Shown one piece after another: positions 23,025-30,795 of a DNA stretch of 33,213 nt. Numbering within the stretch: the stretch's first letter is position 1; each line of letters starts with the position of its first letter. The translations under genes were made by a program, and so were the position numbers. The DNA lies in NCBI GenBank assembly GCA_004555915.1, contig SFJM01000022.1, positions 1 through 33,213 on the forward strand. Direction: 5' to 3'. The stretch comes from Clostridiales bacterium (GTDB lineage: Bacteria; Bacillota; Clostridia; Oscillospirales; Butyricicoccaceae). A model generated the notes under the pieces. The model did no database searches and was not told the DNA's origin. It was given only the letters and a program-made list of their open reading frames with translations.

Positions 23025-23168
23025 TTACTTCTCGTGCTCGCACTTCTGGTTTGCAACAGTGCAGGAAGTCTTGCATGCAGACTGGCAGGAGGTCTGGCAT
23101 TCGCCGCAGCCGCCCTTAGCAGCAGTTTCCTTAAACGTGCAGGTGTTCAGAGTCTTAATGTGAGTCAT
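23025..23168 (-). CDS. scfA: SCIFF precursor peptide (six cysteines in forty-five)
   Basis: A 47-residue ribosomally made peptide: MTHIKTLNT at the start, then the conserved core GGCGECQTSCQSACKTSC and ending QKCEHEK. It is the substrate of the adjacent radical SAM maturase, which makes Cys-Thr thioether bridges. It holds seven cysteines rather than the usual six; C10 in the leader part is the extra. AAAGGAG lies about 8 nt before the ATG. It follows the TIGR04086 gene by 38 nt. SCIFF is conserved across Clostridia but its job is not established. Confidence 0.95.
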   Translation of the reverse strand: MTHIKTLNTCTFKETAAKGGCGECQTSCQSACKTSCTVANQKCEHEK

Positions 23169-23206
23169 AGTCAATTTCTCCTTTCCTGATAAATCTCAGG
23201 CACAGA

Positions 23207-23605
23207 TTATCTGCGCCGTTTTTTTGTTTTGACTGCCGCGCCGGAAATCGCTCCCAGCAGCGAGGCAGTGAGTAATGTGCCGGAAACCATTCCGGCAGCC
23301 GGTGCTGAAAACGCCGCGTCACGCAGTGTCAGCCCCAGCAGAAGCAGACAGCCAAGCAGGAGCAGTCCAATGAGCAGCCCCATCAGGAGCTTCTGTGCCG
23401 GTGCACGCCGTGCCCCCCAGAATGCTGCGCCCAGGCCGCCCAGAACCAATGGGATATAGGCTGCCAGTGGTTCCAGCTGCTGTGACAGCTTTCCGGAGGA
23501 TATCAGTGCCGCGCCCGCCAGTGTGCCGCCGAAAATCAGCAGCAGTCCCAGCAGCATTGGCGCCGCCCAGAAAACCGGTCTGTCCTTTGCTTCCGAATGA
23601 TTCAT
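23207..23605 (-). CDS. TIGR04086-family membrane protein
   Basis: A 132-residue protein with four hydrophobic helices (about 13-32, 44-60, 70-88, 102-120) and a basic tail of Lys and Arg. Size, helix count and place between yajC and the SCIFF peptide fit the TIGR04086 family, which lives in this locus in many Clostridia and has no known function. ATG at 23605 follows GGGAGGG; a longer in-frame start at 23659 has no ribosome site. Confidence 0.8.
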   Translation of the reverse strand: MNHSEAKDRPVFWAAPMLLGLLLIFGGTLAGAALISSGKLSQQLEPLAAYIPLVLGGLGAAFWGARRAPAQKLLMGLLIGLLLLGCLLLLGLTLRDAAFSAPAAGMVSGTLLTASLLGAISGAAVKTKKRRR

Positions 23606-23673
23606 ACTATCCCTCCCGCATGATGCTCTCAGCAACACAGTACGCGGGAAATGTACCAATCATACGTGAATTT

Positions 23674-23982
23674 TTATGCTTCTTCATCCTCAATGATATT
23701 GCGGATTGCCCACTTCTTGAAGCGCATGCGGGTGCTGCCGCTGGTCTCCACAACGATGTCGTCGTCGTTGACCTTCACAACACGGCCAACAATACCACCG
23801 ATTGTACAGATCTCATTGCCAACTACAATGGATTCACGCATCGCCTTTTCTGCCTTCTCACGCTTCTTCTGCGGACGGATCAGCAGGAAATAAAACAGCA
23901 CGATCAGCAGCAGCAGCGGGACGAAGGAAAGATATGCACTGGCATCCGGCATTGCTGCCTCCAGTAAGAAATTCATCATCAT
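23674..23982 (-). CDS. yajC: Preprotein translocase subunit YajC
   Basis: A 102-residue single-pass membrane protein: one helix at about 19-35, the RPQKKREK motif just after it, and the small cytoplasmic domain VGNEICTIGGIVGRVVKV that defines YajC. It belongs to the SecDF-YajC accessory complex of the Sec translocon, though secD and secF are not in this window. AGGAGGTG precedes the start. First gene of the SCIFF operon. Confidence 0.95.
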   Translation of the reverse strand: MMMNFLLEAAMPDASAYLSFVPLLLLIVLFYFLLIRPQKKREKAEKAMRESIVVGNEICTIGGIVGRVVKVNDDDIVVETSGSTRMRFKKWAIRNIIEDEEA

Positions 23983-24023
23983 TTGAGTCTACACCTCCTG
24001 TCGAAGAAAATTACAATATCTCA

Positions 24024-24052
24024 ATTATAAACAATTGCCATGCAAATTACAA
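24024..24052 (-). promoter_or_regulatory. Promoter of the yajC-SCIFF operon
   Basis: TTGTAA (24047-24052), 17 nt, TATAAT (24024-24029) on the minus strand. Confidence 0.75.
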
Positions 24053-24082
24053 GCATTTTTCCTCTGTTTACCTGACAATTGT

Positions 24083-24111
24083 TTGTGCTCCTCTTGGAAA
24101 GCTGTTATAAT
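24083..24111 (+). promoter_or_regulatory. Promoter of the PEBP-family gene
   Basis: TTGTGC (24083-24088), 17 nt, TATAAT (24106-24111) with a TG extension. Confidence 0.75.
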
Positions 24112-24144
24112 AGATATAAATCAGAGAACAAGGAGGTTTCATCC

Positions 24145-24645
24145 ATGAACGTAACAAGTACAGGCATTACCAATGGATACTGGGACGACCGGTTCGGAAA
24201 ATTCAGCTGTGACCTGGCTGCAGACGGCAAGCCGGTTCGTTCGGTTCCGTTTTCTATCACGGATGCGCCGGAGAATACCGTCAGCTTTGCCGTGGTCCTG
24301 GATGACCCGGATGCCATCCCGGTATGCGGCTTTACCTGGATTCACTGGACCATCTGCAACCTGACAGACACCGAGGTGCCGGAGGATATCAGCCGAAACA
24401 ACCCGGATTTTATCCAGGGCTGTACCAGTGAACACAGTGTTGCCAGCCATGAAACCCGTGAGGAGGCCTCCTGTTACGGCGGCATGGCTCCACCGGATCA
24501 GGATCATGTATATGACCTGACGGTTTATGCGCTGGACTGCAAGCTTGACCTTCAGCCGGGATTTTATCTCAATGAGATGATCCACGCCATGCGCGGGCAT
24601 GTGCTGGATCACGCACGGGTTTCCGCCATGTATCGGGCAAAGTAA
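24145..24645 (+). CDS. YbhB/YbcL-family phosphatidylethanolamine-binding-like protein
   Basis: A 166-residue cytoplasmic protein of the PEBP (Raf-kinase-inhibitor-like) family. The family's two signature blocks are present: LDDPDAIPVCGFTWIHW (about 52-68), with the Asp-Pro-Asp and His of the ligand pocket, and YGGMAPPDQDHVYDLTVYALD (about 113-133). No signal peptide. Bacterial members have no firm function; ligand binding and roles in regulation are proposed. ATG at 24145 follows AAGGAGG. Single gene with its own promoter and terminator. Confidence 0.92.
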   Translation: MNVTSTGITNGYWDDRFGKFSCDLAADGKPVRSVPFSITDAPENTVSFAVVLDDPDAIPVCGFTWIHWTICNLTDTEVPEDISRNNPDFIQGCTSEHSVASHETREEASCYGGMAPPDQDHVYDLTVYALDCKLDLQPGFYLNEMIHAMRGHVLDHARVSAMYRAK

Positions 24646-24658
24646 TGGGGAAACCAGC

Positions 24659-24690
24659 GAGGCTCCCGGAAACGGGAGCCTCTGTGTTTT
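24659..24690 (+). terminator. Terminator between converging PEBP and aldose-epimerase genes
   Basis: GAGGCTCCCG and CGGGAGCCTC, perfect 10-bp stem with a GAAA loop, then a T-rich tail on the plus strand. Confidence 0.88.
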
Positions 24691-25577
24691 TATTCCGTAA
24701 TCGTTGTGGAGAAGGCCAGGGTTTCAGTCTCACCCGGCTTCAGGCAGCGCACGCCCACCTTATTTTCCAGTGCATGGTCGAGATATGCCGCATCCGGCAG
24801 AGTGCTCCACGGCTCAATGCACACATAATTCGTATCCGTTCCGGTATATTTGCTCCAGATACCCAGGTATGGGAAATCCTCAAAATCCATACGGATGCAA
24901 TGGGCGGAGGTATCGCTCTTTACGCTGACCGAATGGGTGTTGACATCATCGAGAATCAGCGCATCCAGTGCAAACAGCTCACTGGTCAGGTACAGCCTGC
25001 CGTCCTGCAGCGGTACGGTACGCTTTTCCTTCGTAATCATCAGTGTGTCATCGTTAATCAGCGGATATACCGCATCACCTTCACCGAAGTCAACATAATA
25101 ATCCGCCATCTTTTCCCCCGGCTCCAGTGCCACATTGTATGCATCATGTCCGCCGACCTCATAGTACATATCGGTATCGCCGTTGTTGGTGGTGATATGC
25201 TCCTTTTTCAGCGTGTTGCCATCCAGTGTGTACCGTACCGTCAGGGCAAAATCAAAGGGATACATGGGGCTGGTGTAATCATTCGGTGTCAGGGTAAAAT
25301 CAATGCTGGTATCCGTCTGTGCGGTGCAGGCAAATTCCAGATCACGGCCAAAGCCATGCTGGGTAATGGTGTATTCCGTTCCGCCCACCGTATAGGTCTT
25401 ATCCTTCAAACGGCCGACAAACGGGAACAGAATCGGTGCATGGCGTGCCCAGATGGACGGGTCTGCCTGCCAGACATATTCCGTTCCGGATGCTTTGGAC
25501 CGCATTGAGCTGAGTTCTGCGCCCTTGCTGTCAATCACTACGGTAAACAGCTCATTTTCAATGGTATACTGCATCAT
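24690..25577 (-). CDS. Aldose 1-epimerase family protein (galactose mutarotase-like)
   Basis: A 295-residue beta-sandwich protein of the aldose-epimerase superfamily, which interconverts sugar anomers. It resembles the LacX/YihR-type branch: SKGAELSSMRSKASGTEYVWQADPSIW near the start (in pieces), APILFPFVGRLKD, and ITQHGFGRDLEF with the conserved His, then VGGHDAYNV and a late WSKYTG-type block. The substrate is unknown. The start is ATG at 25577 or 25574, both behind AAGGAG. No other sugar gene stands beside it. Confidence 0.9.
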   Translation of the reverse strand: MMQYTIENELFTVVIDSKGAELSSMRSKASGTEYVWQADPSIWARHAPILFPFVGRLKDKTYTVGGTEYTITQHGFGRDLEFACTAQTDTSIDFTLTPNDYTSPMYPFDFALTVRYTLDGNTLKKEHITTNNGDTDMYYEVGGHDAYNVALEPGEKMADYYVDFGEGDAVYPLINDDTLMITKEKRTVPLQDGRLYLTSELFALDALILDDVNTHSVSVKSDTSAHCIRMDFEDFPYLGIWSKYTGTDTNYVCIEPWSTLPDAAYLDHALENKVGVRCLKPGETETLAFSTTITE

Positions 25578-25625
25578 TTTCTCTCCTTCTCTTCTGTCGC
25601 TGACTGCGGCATTGTTGATACTTTC

Positions 25626-25654
25626 AGTGTAACATTTTCCGCGATATCCGTCAA
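25626..25654 (-). promoter_or_regulatory. Promoter of the aldose-epimerase-like gene
   Basis: TTGACG (25649-25654), 17 nt, TACACT (25626-25631) with a TG extension on the minus strand. Confidence 0.75.
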
Positions 25655-25667
25655 TCACACAAAAGAT

Positions 25668-25696
25668 TTGACATTTGTTCCGCACTGCCGTATAAT
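25668..25696 (+). promoter_or_regulatory. Promoter of the thiamine operon
   Basis: TTGACA, 17 nt, TATAAT: exact sigma-A consensus. It is divergent from the aldose-epimerase promoter. Confidence 0.9.
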
Positions 25697-25725
25697 ATCC
25701 TTCAGAAAGACAACTGAACATCGTT

Positions 25726-25824
25726 CTTCAACTGGGGAGCCGCGGCAAGCGGCTGAGAGTGGAATATTGTGCTTCCTTACTCATTGAACCTGTTACGGTT
25801 AGCACCGGCGTAGGGAGTTTTGAG
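25726..25824 (+). ncRNA. TPP riboswitch (THI element)
   Basis: It has the conserved thi-box segments in order: ACTGGGGAGC, GCGGCTGAGAG, the variable P3 region, GAACCTG, then GGTTAGCACCGGCGTAGGGA. The ends CTTCAACT and AGTTTTGAG form P1. When thiamine pyrophosphate binds, the P1 helix should favour the terminator at 25851-25886 and shut the operon off. Confidence 0.96.
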
Positions 25825-25850
25825 GATTTATTGCACAGCCAGAATGTTAT

Positions 25851-25886
25851 AAGACCATCACTTCCGAAGAGCCGATGGTCTTTTTT
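25851..25886 (+). terminator. Riboswitch-controlled terminator of the thiamine operon
   Basis: AAGACCATC and GATGGTCTT, 9-bp stem, 14-nt loop, run of six to seven T. It lies between aptamer and thiS. Confidence 0.9.
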
Positions 25887-25922
25887 CTTTGTCATTTTTG
25901 TTGTTTGAAAGGAGGAATCCGC

Positions 25923-26117
25923 ATGAAAGTGAACGGTGAATCCATTCCCGCATCGGAGGGTCTGACTGTCAGCAAGCTGCTGGAGCAGAAGGGCTATCAG
26001 GTAAACCGCATTGCCGTGGAGGTCAATCGTGACATTGTCCCCAAGGCACAATATGATACCTACGCCCTGCATGAGGACGATGTCATTGAAATCGTCTGCT
26101 TCATGGGTGGCGGCTGA
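25923..26117 (+). CDS. thiS: Sulfur carrier protein ThiS
   Basis: A 64-residue ubiquitin-fold protein that ends in the required Gly-Gly (MGGG). It is adenylated and then thiocarboxylated at that end to give sulfur for thiazole synthesis by ThiG. It has NRIAVEVNRDIVPKAQY near the middle, typical of ThiS. AAAGGAGG precedes the ATG. The stop overlaps the thiF start (TGATG). Confidence 0.95.
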   Translation: MKVNGESIPASEGLTVSKLLEQKGYQVNRIAVEVNRDIVPKAQYDTYALHEDDVIEIVCFMGGG

Positions 26118-26926
26118 TGCTGCACATCACCTGTAACGGCAAGCCGCTCACCGTACCGGACGGTGCCCTGCTCCAGCAGACGGCACACCAGCAGCTGCCC
26201 ACCGCTTCGGTTGTCATCCTGAACGGCTTCCAGACCGCAGAGGAACAGCCGCTGCGTGACAGCGACAGCATCACGGTGATTGAAAAAGGCGTGATGCCCC
26301 CGGAGGATGTCCTGGAGCACATGATGGCGTCCCGCCATTCCCCCCAGGTCCATGCCCGCGTGAAGCAGGCCTGCGTAGGCATTGCCGGTCTGGGCGGACT
26401 GGGCTCCAATATTGCCGCCATGCTGGCCCGAACCGGTGTGGGACACCTGATTCTGGTGGATTTTGATACCGTGGAGCCAAGCAATCTGAACCGGCAGAAT
26501 TATTATGTTTCCCATCTGGGTATGCCCAAGGCGGAGGCCACGGCAGCGCTGCTGCATGAAATCAATCCGTTTATCCACATTGAGCACCACAGGGTACGCA
26601 TTAATGCCTCCAATGCCGTGTCAATCTTCGGCGGCTGTGATATTGTCTGTGAGGCCTTTGATAACCCGGACTGCAAGGCGGAACTGGTTTCCACCCTGCT
26701 CAGTGAAACCAGACACATTCGCATTGTGGCAGGATCCGGCATGGCCGGTTACGGTTCCTGTAATGAAATCGTGACCAAACGGCGCATGTCCCGCCTGTAT
26801 GTGTGCGGAGATGAAAAAACAGCAGCGGAAAACGGTGTGGGGCTGATGGCTCCCCGTGTGTCAGTATGTGCGGGACATCAGGCCAATATGGTTCTGCGGC
26901 TGCTGCTGGATCTTGATACCCCATAA
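26117..26926 (+). CDS. thiF: ThiS adenylyltransferase ThiF (family 2) with an N-terminal ThiS-like domain
   Basis: A 269-residue E1-like enzyme that adenylates the C-terminus of ThiS. Residues 1-60 form a ThiS-like ubiquitin fold (HITCNGKPLTVPDG; ILNGF; DSDSITVIEKG) but lack the terminal Gly-Gly, so this part cannot carry sulfur; it may dock ThiS or be a regulatory relic. The catalytic domain has the ATP loop GIAGLGGLGS (about 88-97), DFDTVEPSNLNRQNY with the active Arg-Asn, and GMPKAEA. The zinc cysteine pairs of E. coli ThiF are absent, as in this family-2 branch. Start overlaps the thiS stop by one base. Confidence 0.93.
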   Translation: MLHITCNGKPLTVPDGALLQQTAHQQLPTASVVILNGFQTAEEQPLRDSDSITVIEKGVMPPEDVLEHMMASRHSPQVHARVKQACVGIAGLGGLGSNIAAMLARTGVGHLILVDFDTVEPSNLNRQNYYVSHLGMPKAEATAALLHEINPFIHIEHHRVRINASNAVSIFGGCDIVCEAFDNPDCKAELVSTLLSETRHIRIVAGSGMAGYGSCNEIVTKRRMSRLYVCGDEKTAAENGVGLMAPRVSVCAGHQANMVLRLLLDLDTP

Positions 26927-26978
26927 CCATTCCATATTTTATTCCTGTATATTTTTATTCCCTAAAGGAGATTTTATT

Positions 26979-27743
26979 ATGACTGATACATTCAAGCTCG
27001 GCGGACATGAATTTACTTCCCGCTTTATCCTCGGTTCCGGCAAATACTCCCTTGACCTCATCAAGGCAGCAGTAGAACATGCAGGCGCACAGATTGTCAC
27101 CCTTGCCCTGCGCCGTGCAACCCTTGGCAGCATTGACAACATTCTGGACTACATTCCGGAGGGTGTTACCCTGCTGCCCAATACCTCCGGCGCACGCAAT
27201 GCGGAGGAAGCTGTCCGCATCGCACGCCTTGCCCGTGAGGTAGGCTGCGGCGATTTCATCAAAATCGAATGCATCCATGAGTCCAAGTACCTGCTGCCGG
27301 ACAACTATGAAACCATCAAGGCCACCGAAATTCTGGCCAAGGAGGGCTTTGTAGTTATGCCGTACATGTATCCGGATCTGAACGCAGCACGTGACCTGGT
27401 GAATGCAGGTGCTGCCGCTATCATGCCGCTGGGTGCGCCGATCGGCACCAACAAGGGCCTTGTTACCAAGGAATTTATCCAGATTCTCGTGGATGAAATC
27501 GACCTGCCGATTATCGTTGACGCAGGTATCGGCAAGCCGAGCCAGGCCTGTGAGGCAATGGAAATGGGCTGTGCTGCGGTCATGTCCAACACGGCAATTG
27601 CAACCGCGGGCGATATTCCTGCAATGGCAGGCGCATTCAAGCAGGCCATTGAAGCAGGCCGCACCGCTTACCTGGCCGGCATGGGCCGTATTCTGGAAAA
27701 GGCATCTGCTTCCTCTCCGCTGACCGGCTTCCTGGCAGACTAA
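26979..27743 (+). CDS. thiG: Thiazole synthase
   Basis: A 254-residue TIM-barrel enzyme that assembles the thiazole ring from deoxyxylulose phosphate, dehydroglycine and ThiS-thiocarboxylate. It shows LGSGKYSL at the start, DFIKIECI with the Lys that forms the imine with deoxyxylulose phosphate, MPLGAPIGTNKGL, and PIIVDAGIGKPSQA. ATG at 26979 follows AAAGGAG. The 52-nt gap after thiF holds only an A/T-rich spacer. Confidence 0.96.
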   Translation: MTDTFKLGGHEFTSRFILGSGKYSLDLIKAAVEHAGAQIVTLALRRATLGSIDNILDYIPEGVTLLPNTSGARNAEEAVRIARLAREVGCGDFIKIECIHESKYLLPDNYETIKATEILAKEGFVVMPYMYPDLNAARDLVNAGAAAIMPLGAPIGTNKGLVTKEFIQILVDEIDLPIIVDAGIGKPSQACEAMEMGCAAVMSNTAIATAGDIPAMAGAFKQAIEAGRTAYLAGMGRILEKASASSPLTGFLAD

Positions 27744-27756
27744 GGAGGACGGTATC

Positions 27757-28944
27757 ATGAGCGAAATCATCAACGCAAAATATATCACCCGTGAAACCAA
27801 TCATATGGAGTATCAGGAGGGCATGGAAATTGTCCCCGGTGACATCATTGACCAGGTTCTTGCGGCCCGTGAAGGCTATGACGAGACAAAATATACCGCT
27901 GCGGATGTCATCCGTTCGCTGTCCAAGGATGTCCTGGCGCCGGAGGACTTCGCCGCACTGCTCTCCCCTGCCGCACAGCCTTATGTAGAGCAGATGGCAG
28001 CCCGGGCCCAGCAGGAAACCCGCAAGCACTTTGGCAACTCCGTTATGATGTTTACCCCGTGCTACATTGCGAATTATTGTGAAAACTACTGCATCTATTG
28101 CGGCTTCAATTGCCACAACAAGATCCGCCGCGGCAAGCTGAATATGGAAGAAGTGGACAAGGAAATGTCCGCCATTGCCAAGTCCGGCCTGAAGGAAATC
28201 CTCATTCTGACCGGTGAAAGCCGCTCCATGTCTCCGGTAGAGTACATCGGTGAAGCATGTAAGATTGCCCGCAAATATTTCACCGTCATCGGTGTGGAAA
28301 TTTATCCGCTCAATTCGGATGAGTACCGCTATCTGCACGAATGCGGCGTGGACTATGTGACGGTATTCCAGGAGACCTACAACCCGGACAAGTATGAAAC
28401 CCTGCATCTGGGCGGTCACAAGCGTATTTTCCCGTACCGCCTGAACGCGCAGGAGCGTGCACTGATGGGCGGCATGCGCGGTGTAGGCTTTGCCGCACTG
28501 CTGGGTCTGGATGACTTCCGCAAGGATGCCTTTGCCACCGGCATGCATGCGTATCTGATTCAGAAAAAATATCCCCATGCGGAAATTGCCTTTTCCTGTC
28601 CCCGCCTGCGTCCGATCATCAACAATGACAAAATCAATCCGAAGGACGTGCACGAGACCCAGCTGACTCAGATTGTCTGTGCCTACCGCCTGTTTATGCC
28701 CTTTGCCAGCATCACGATTTCTACCCGTGAGCGTGCAGGCTTCCGCAATGGCATCATCAACATTGCCGCAACCAAGATTTCCGCAGGTGTATCCACCGGC
28801 ATCGGCGAGCACATCGACGAAGGGGAATCCAAGGGCGATCCACAGTTTATCATTGACGACGGCCGTGATGTGGATGAAGTACGTCAGGCAATTCTCGACC
28901 AGGGTCTTCAGCCGGTATTCTCCGACTACATGTATGTGGGCTGA
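27757..28944 (+). CDS. thiH: 2-iminoacetate synthase (tyrosine lyase), radical SAM
   Basis: A 395-residue radical SAM enzyme that cuts tyrosine to dehydroglycine and p-cresol, supplying the glycine-imine part of the thiazole. The cluster motif is C108-x3-C112-x2-C115 in CENYCIYCGF. It also has LILTGE, VTVFQETYN and the GARIST-like late block STRERAGFRNG. Use of ThiH rather than the oxygen-dependent ThiO agrees with an anaerobe. Stop and tenI start overlap (TGATG). Confidence 0.96.
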   Translation: MSEIINAKYITRETNHMEYQEGMEIVPGDIIDQVLAAREGYDETKYTAADVIRSLSKDVLAPEDFAALLSPAAQPYVEQMAARAQQETRKHFGNSVMMFTPCYIANYCENYCIYCGFNCHNKIRRGKLNMEEVDKEMSAIAKSGLKEILILTGESRSMSPVEYIGEACKIARKYFTVIGVEIYPLNSDEYRYLHECGVDYVTVFQETYNPDKYETLHLGGHKRIFPYRLNAQERALMGGMRGVGFAALLGLDDFRKDAFATGMHAYLIQKKYPHAEIAFSCPRLRPIINNDKINPKDVHETQLTQIVCAYRLFMPFASITISTRERAGFRNGIINIAATKISAGVSTGIGEHIDEGESKGDPQFIIDDGRDVDEVRQAILDQGLQPVFSDYMYVG

Positions 28945-29525
28945 TGCTGATCTGTGTCACCCATCGAAAGCTGTGCCGGGAACCGTTCCTGACACGGCTG
29001 GAGCGCATTGCCTCCCAGCATCCGTACTGTATTGTGCTGCGGGAAAAGGATCTGTCTGAATCGGAATATGAAGCGCTGGCCCGGGATTGCCTGTCTGTCT
29101 GTCAGCGTTATCAGGTGCCGCTGCACATCAACAGTTATATTGATGTGGCACGCCGGATTGGCTGTCGTGGTATCCATCTTCCGTTTGCCATGCTGATGGA
29201 GCACAAGGATTCCCTGTCAGACTTTGACCGCATCGGTGTCTCCCTGCATTCCCCGGAGGAAGCGGCACATCTGTCCGGTACACCAGCTACCTATGTACAG
29301 GCCGGACATATCTTTCCTACCGACTGCAAGGCTGGCGTGCCGCCCCGGGGCGTATCCTTCCTGCGGCAGGTATGTGACGCTACCACATTGCCGGTTTTTG
29401 GTATCGGTGGGATTACCGCGGAACGATATCCTTCTGTTTTAAAGGCCGGTGCTGCCGGCGCCTGCATCATGTCCGGTCTGATGACCTGTGACCATGTGGA
29501 GGAAACCATGCGTCCGTTCCTGTAA
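28944..29525 (+). CDS. tenI: TenI-type thiazole tautomerase (ThiE-like fold)
   Basis: A 193-residue TIM-barrel protein. The fold is shared with thiamine phosphate synthase ThiE, but the block QAGHIFPTDCKAGVPPRGVSF is that of TenI, which isomerises the ThiG product to the aromatic thiazole; its His is in GHIF. IGGI and the AGAAGACIMSGLM tail also fit. TenI would complete the thiazole branch begun by thiG. ThiE is the alternative and cannot be fully excluded by eye. Last gene of the operon. Confidence 0.8.
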   Translation: MLICVTHRKLCREPFLTRLERIASQHPYCIVLREKDLSESEYEALARDCLSVCQRYQVPLHINSYIDVARRIGCRGIHLPFAMLMEHKDSLSDFDRIGVSLHSPEEAAHLSGTPATYVQAGHIFPTDCKAGVPPRGVSFLRQVCDATTLPVFGIGGITAERYPSVLKAGAAGACIMSGLMTCDHVEETMRPFL

Positions 29526-29552
29526 ACACAAATTTTCACCCCATATCGTCAA

Positions 29553-29588
29553 AGAGGACATGAATTCCTGTTCATGTCCTCTTTTTTT
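29553..29588 (+). terminator. Terminator of the thiamine operon
   Basis: AGAGGACATGAA and TTCATGTCCTCT, 12-bp perfect stem, then seven T. Confidence 0.93.
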
Positions 29589-29593
29589 GAGAC

Positions 29594-29621
29594 TTGCATT
29601 TTTGTATCATTGCTTTATACT
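29594..29621 (+). promoter_or_regulatory. Promoter of the glycosyltransferase-proC operon
   Basis: TTGCAT (29594-29599), 16 nt, TATACT (29616-29621). Confidence 0.75.
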
Positions 29622-29649
29622 ATGTGTAGGACAAACAGGAGGATTTTTT

Positions 29650-30795
29650 ATGAAACTGCTTATTCTTACCGCGCCTCTCGGCAATGGCCATAATGCGGTT
29701 GCCGGCGCAGTGGCGGATTGCTTTACCGACATGTATCCGGATGCGGAATGTACCATTCTGGATATGTTTGAATACATCAGCCCAACGCTGAAAAAAGCCA
29801 CGGCAAGCGGTTATTTTCTGTCGATGAAGACGTTGTCCCGGATGCATGGCGTGGCATCCACCATATATGACCACAATGATGAAAAGGAATTCAATGAATA
29901 CACGCCCTCCCGACTGGCAGATGAATTTCTGGCATCCCGTCTGCGTCATGCCATCAATGATTATGACCCGGACTGTATTGTCTGTACCATGGTATTTGCT
30001 GCCCAGGCGGTAGACCTGCTCAAGGAACGCGGTGCTGTCACCTGTCCCTGCTATGGCATCATCACTGATTTTACGGTACAAAATTACTGGTGTGATGTGG
30101 AATATTTTGACTATATCGTTGCGCCCAGTGAATATCTGGAGCCACAATTTCGGCGGCGGGAAATTGATTTTTCCCGTGTGCTGCCCTTTGGTATTCCCAT
30201 CCGCAGCCGGTTCCGTCAGTCACATGACCGGCTGGAGATGCGTCAGAAATTTGGTCTGGATGAAACCCTGCCCACAGTTCTGATTATGAGCGGCGGTATG
30301 GGCTTTGGCGATATTCCGGATTACATTGCATCCATGGAAGAACTGCCCTTTGATGTACAGATGGTGGTCATCTGCGGCAACAATGTAAAGCTGTATCAGC
30401 AAATCTGCGCTCTGGAAACCCGCAACCCGCTAAAGGTGTTTGGCTATGTGGAAAATGTAGATGAAATTATGGATGCAGCAGACTGTCTGCTCAGCAAGCC
30501 GGGCGGCATCACCACCAGTGAGTCCCTGGCAAAGGGATTGCCCATGCTGATGATTCACCCGCTTCCCGGTGTAGAGGACCGCAATGTAGAATTTTTACAG
30601 GCAAATGGTGCCGCCATCTATATCACCAAAACCTTCCAGATTTCCGATGCCCTGCATCTGCTGTTCCGTTGCCCGGGCCGTCTGGAACGATTAAAGGCAA
30701 GCATTGCCTGCATTGCAAAGCCGGATGCCGCACCGGATCTGTGCCGGCATATCGGACAAACCATTCACGCAAAACAGGAGGACATATCCCTATGA
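29650..30795 (+). CDS. MGDG-synthase-type glycosyltransferase (UgtP-like, GT28)
   Basis: A 381-residue cytoplasmic-face glycosyltransferase. The start LILTAPLGNGHNAVA is the diacylglycerol-binding glycine-rich loop of the MGDG/UgtP family (GxGH). The C-terminal half holds MSGGMGFGDI, the sugar-nucleotide segment CGNN, then VEDCLLSKPGGITTSESLAKGLPMLM-type motif (here in DCLLSKPGGITTSES), as in GT28. UgtP-like enzymes put glucose or galactose on diacylglycerol to make glycolipid anchors for lipoteichoic acid. The acceptor here is not proven. AGGAGG precedes the ATG. The stop overlaps proC in ATGA. Confidence 0.88.
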   Translation: MKLLILTAPLGNGHNAVAGAVADCFTDMYPDAECTILDMFEYISPTLKKATASGYFLSMKTLSRMHGVASTIYDHNDEKEFNEYTPSRLADEFLASRLRHAINDYDPDCIVCTMVFAAQAVDLLKERGAVTCPCYGIITDFTVQNYWCDVEYFDYIVAPSEYLEPQFRRREIDFSRVLPFGIPIRSRFRQSHDRLEMRQKFGLDETLPTVLIMSGGMGFGDIPDYIASMEELPFDVQMVVICGNNVKLYQQICALETRNPLKVFGYVENVDEIMDAADCLLSKPGGITTSESLAKGLPMLMIHPLPGVEDRNVEFLQANGAAIYITKTFQISDALHLLFRCPGRLERLKASIACIAKPDAAPDLCRHIGQTIHAKQEDISL

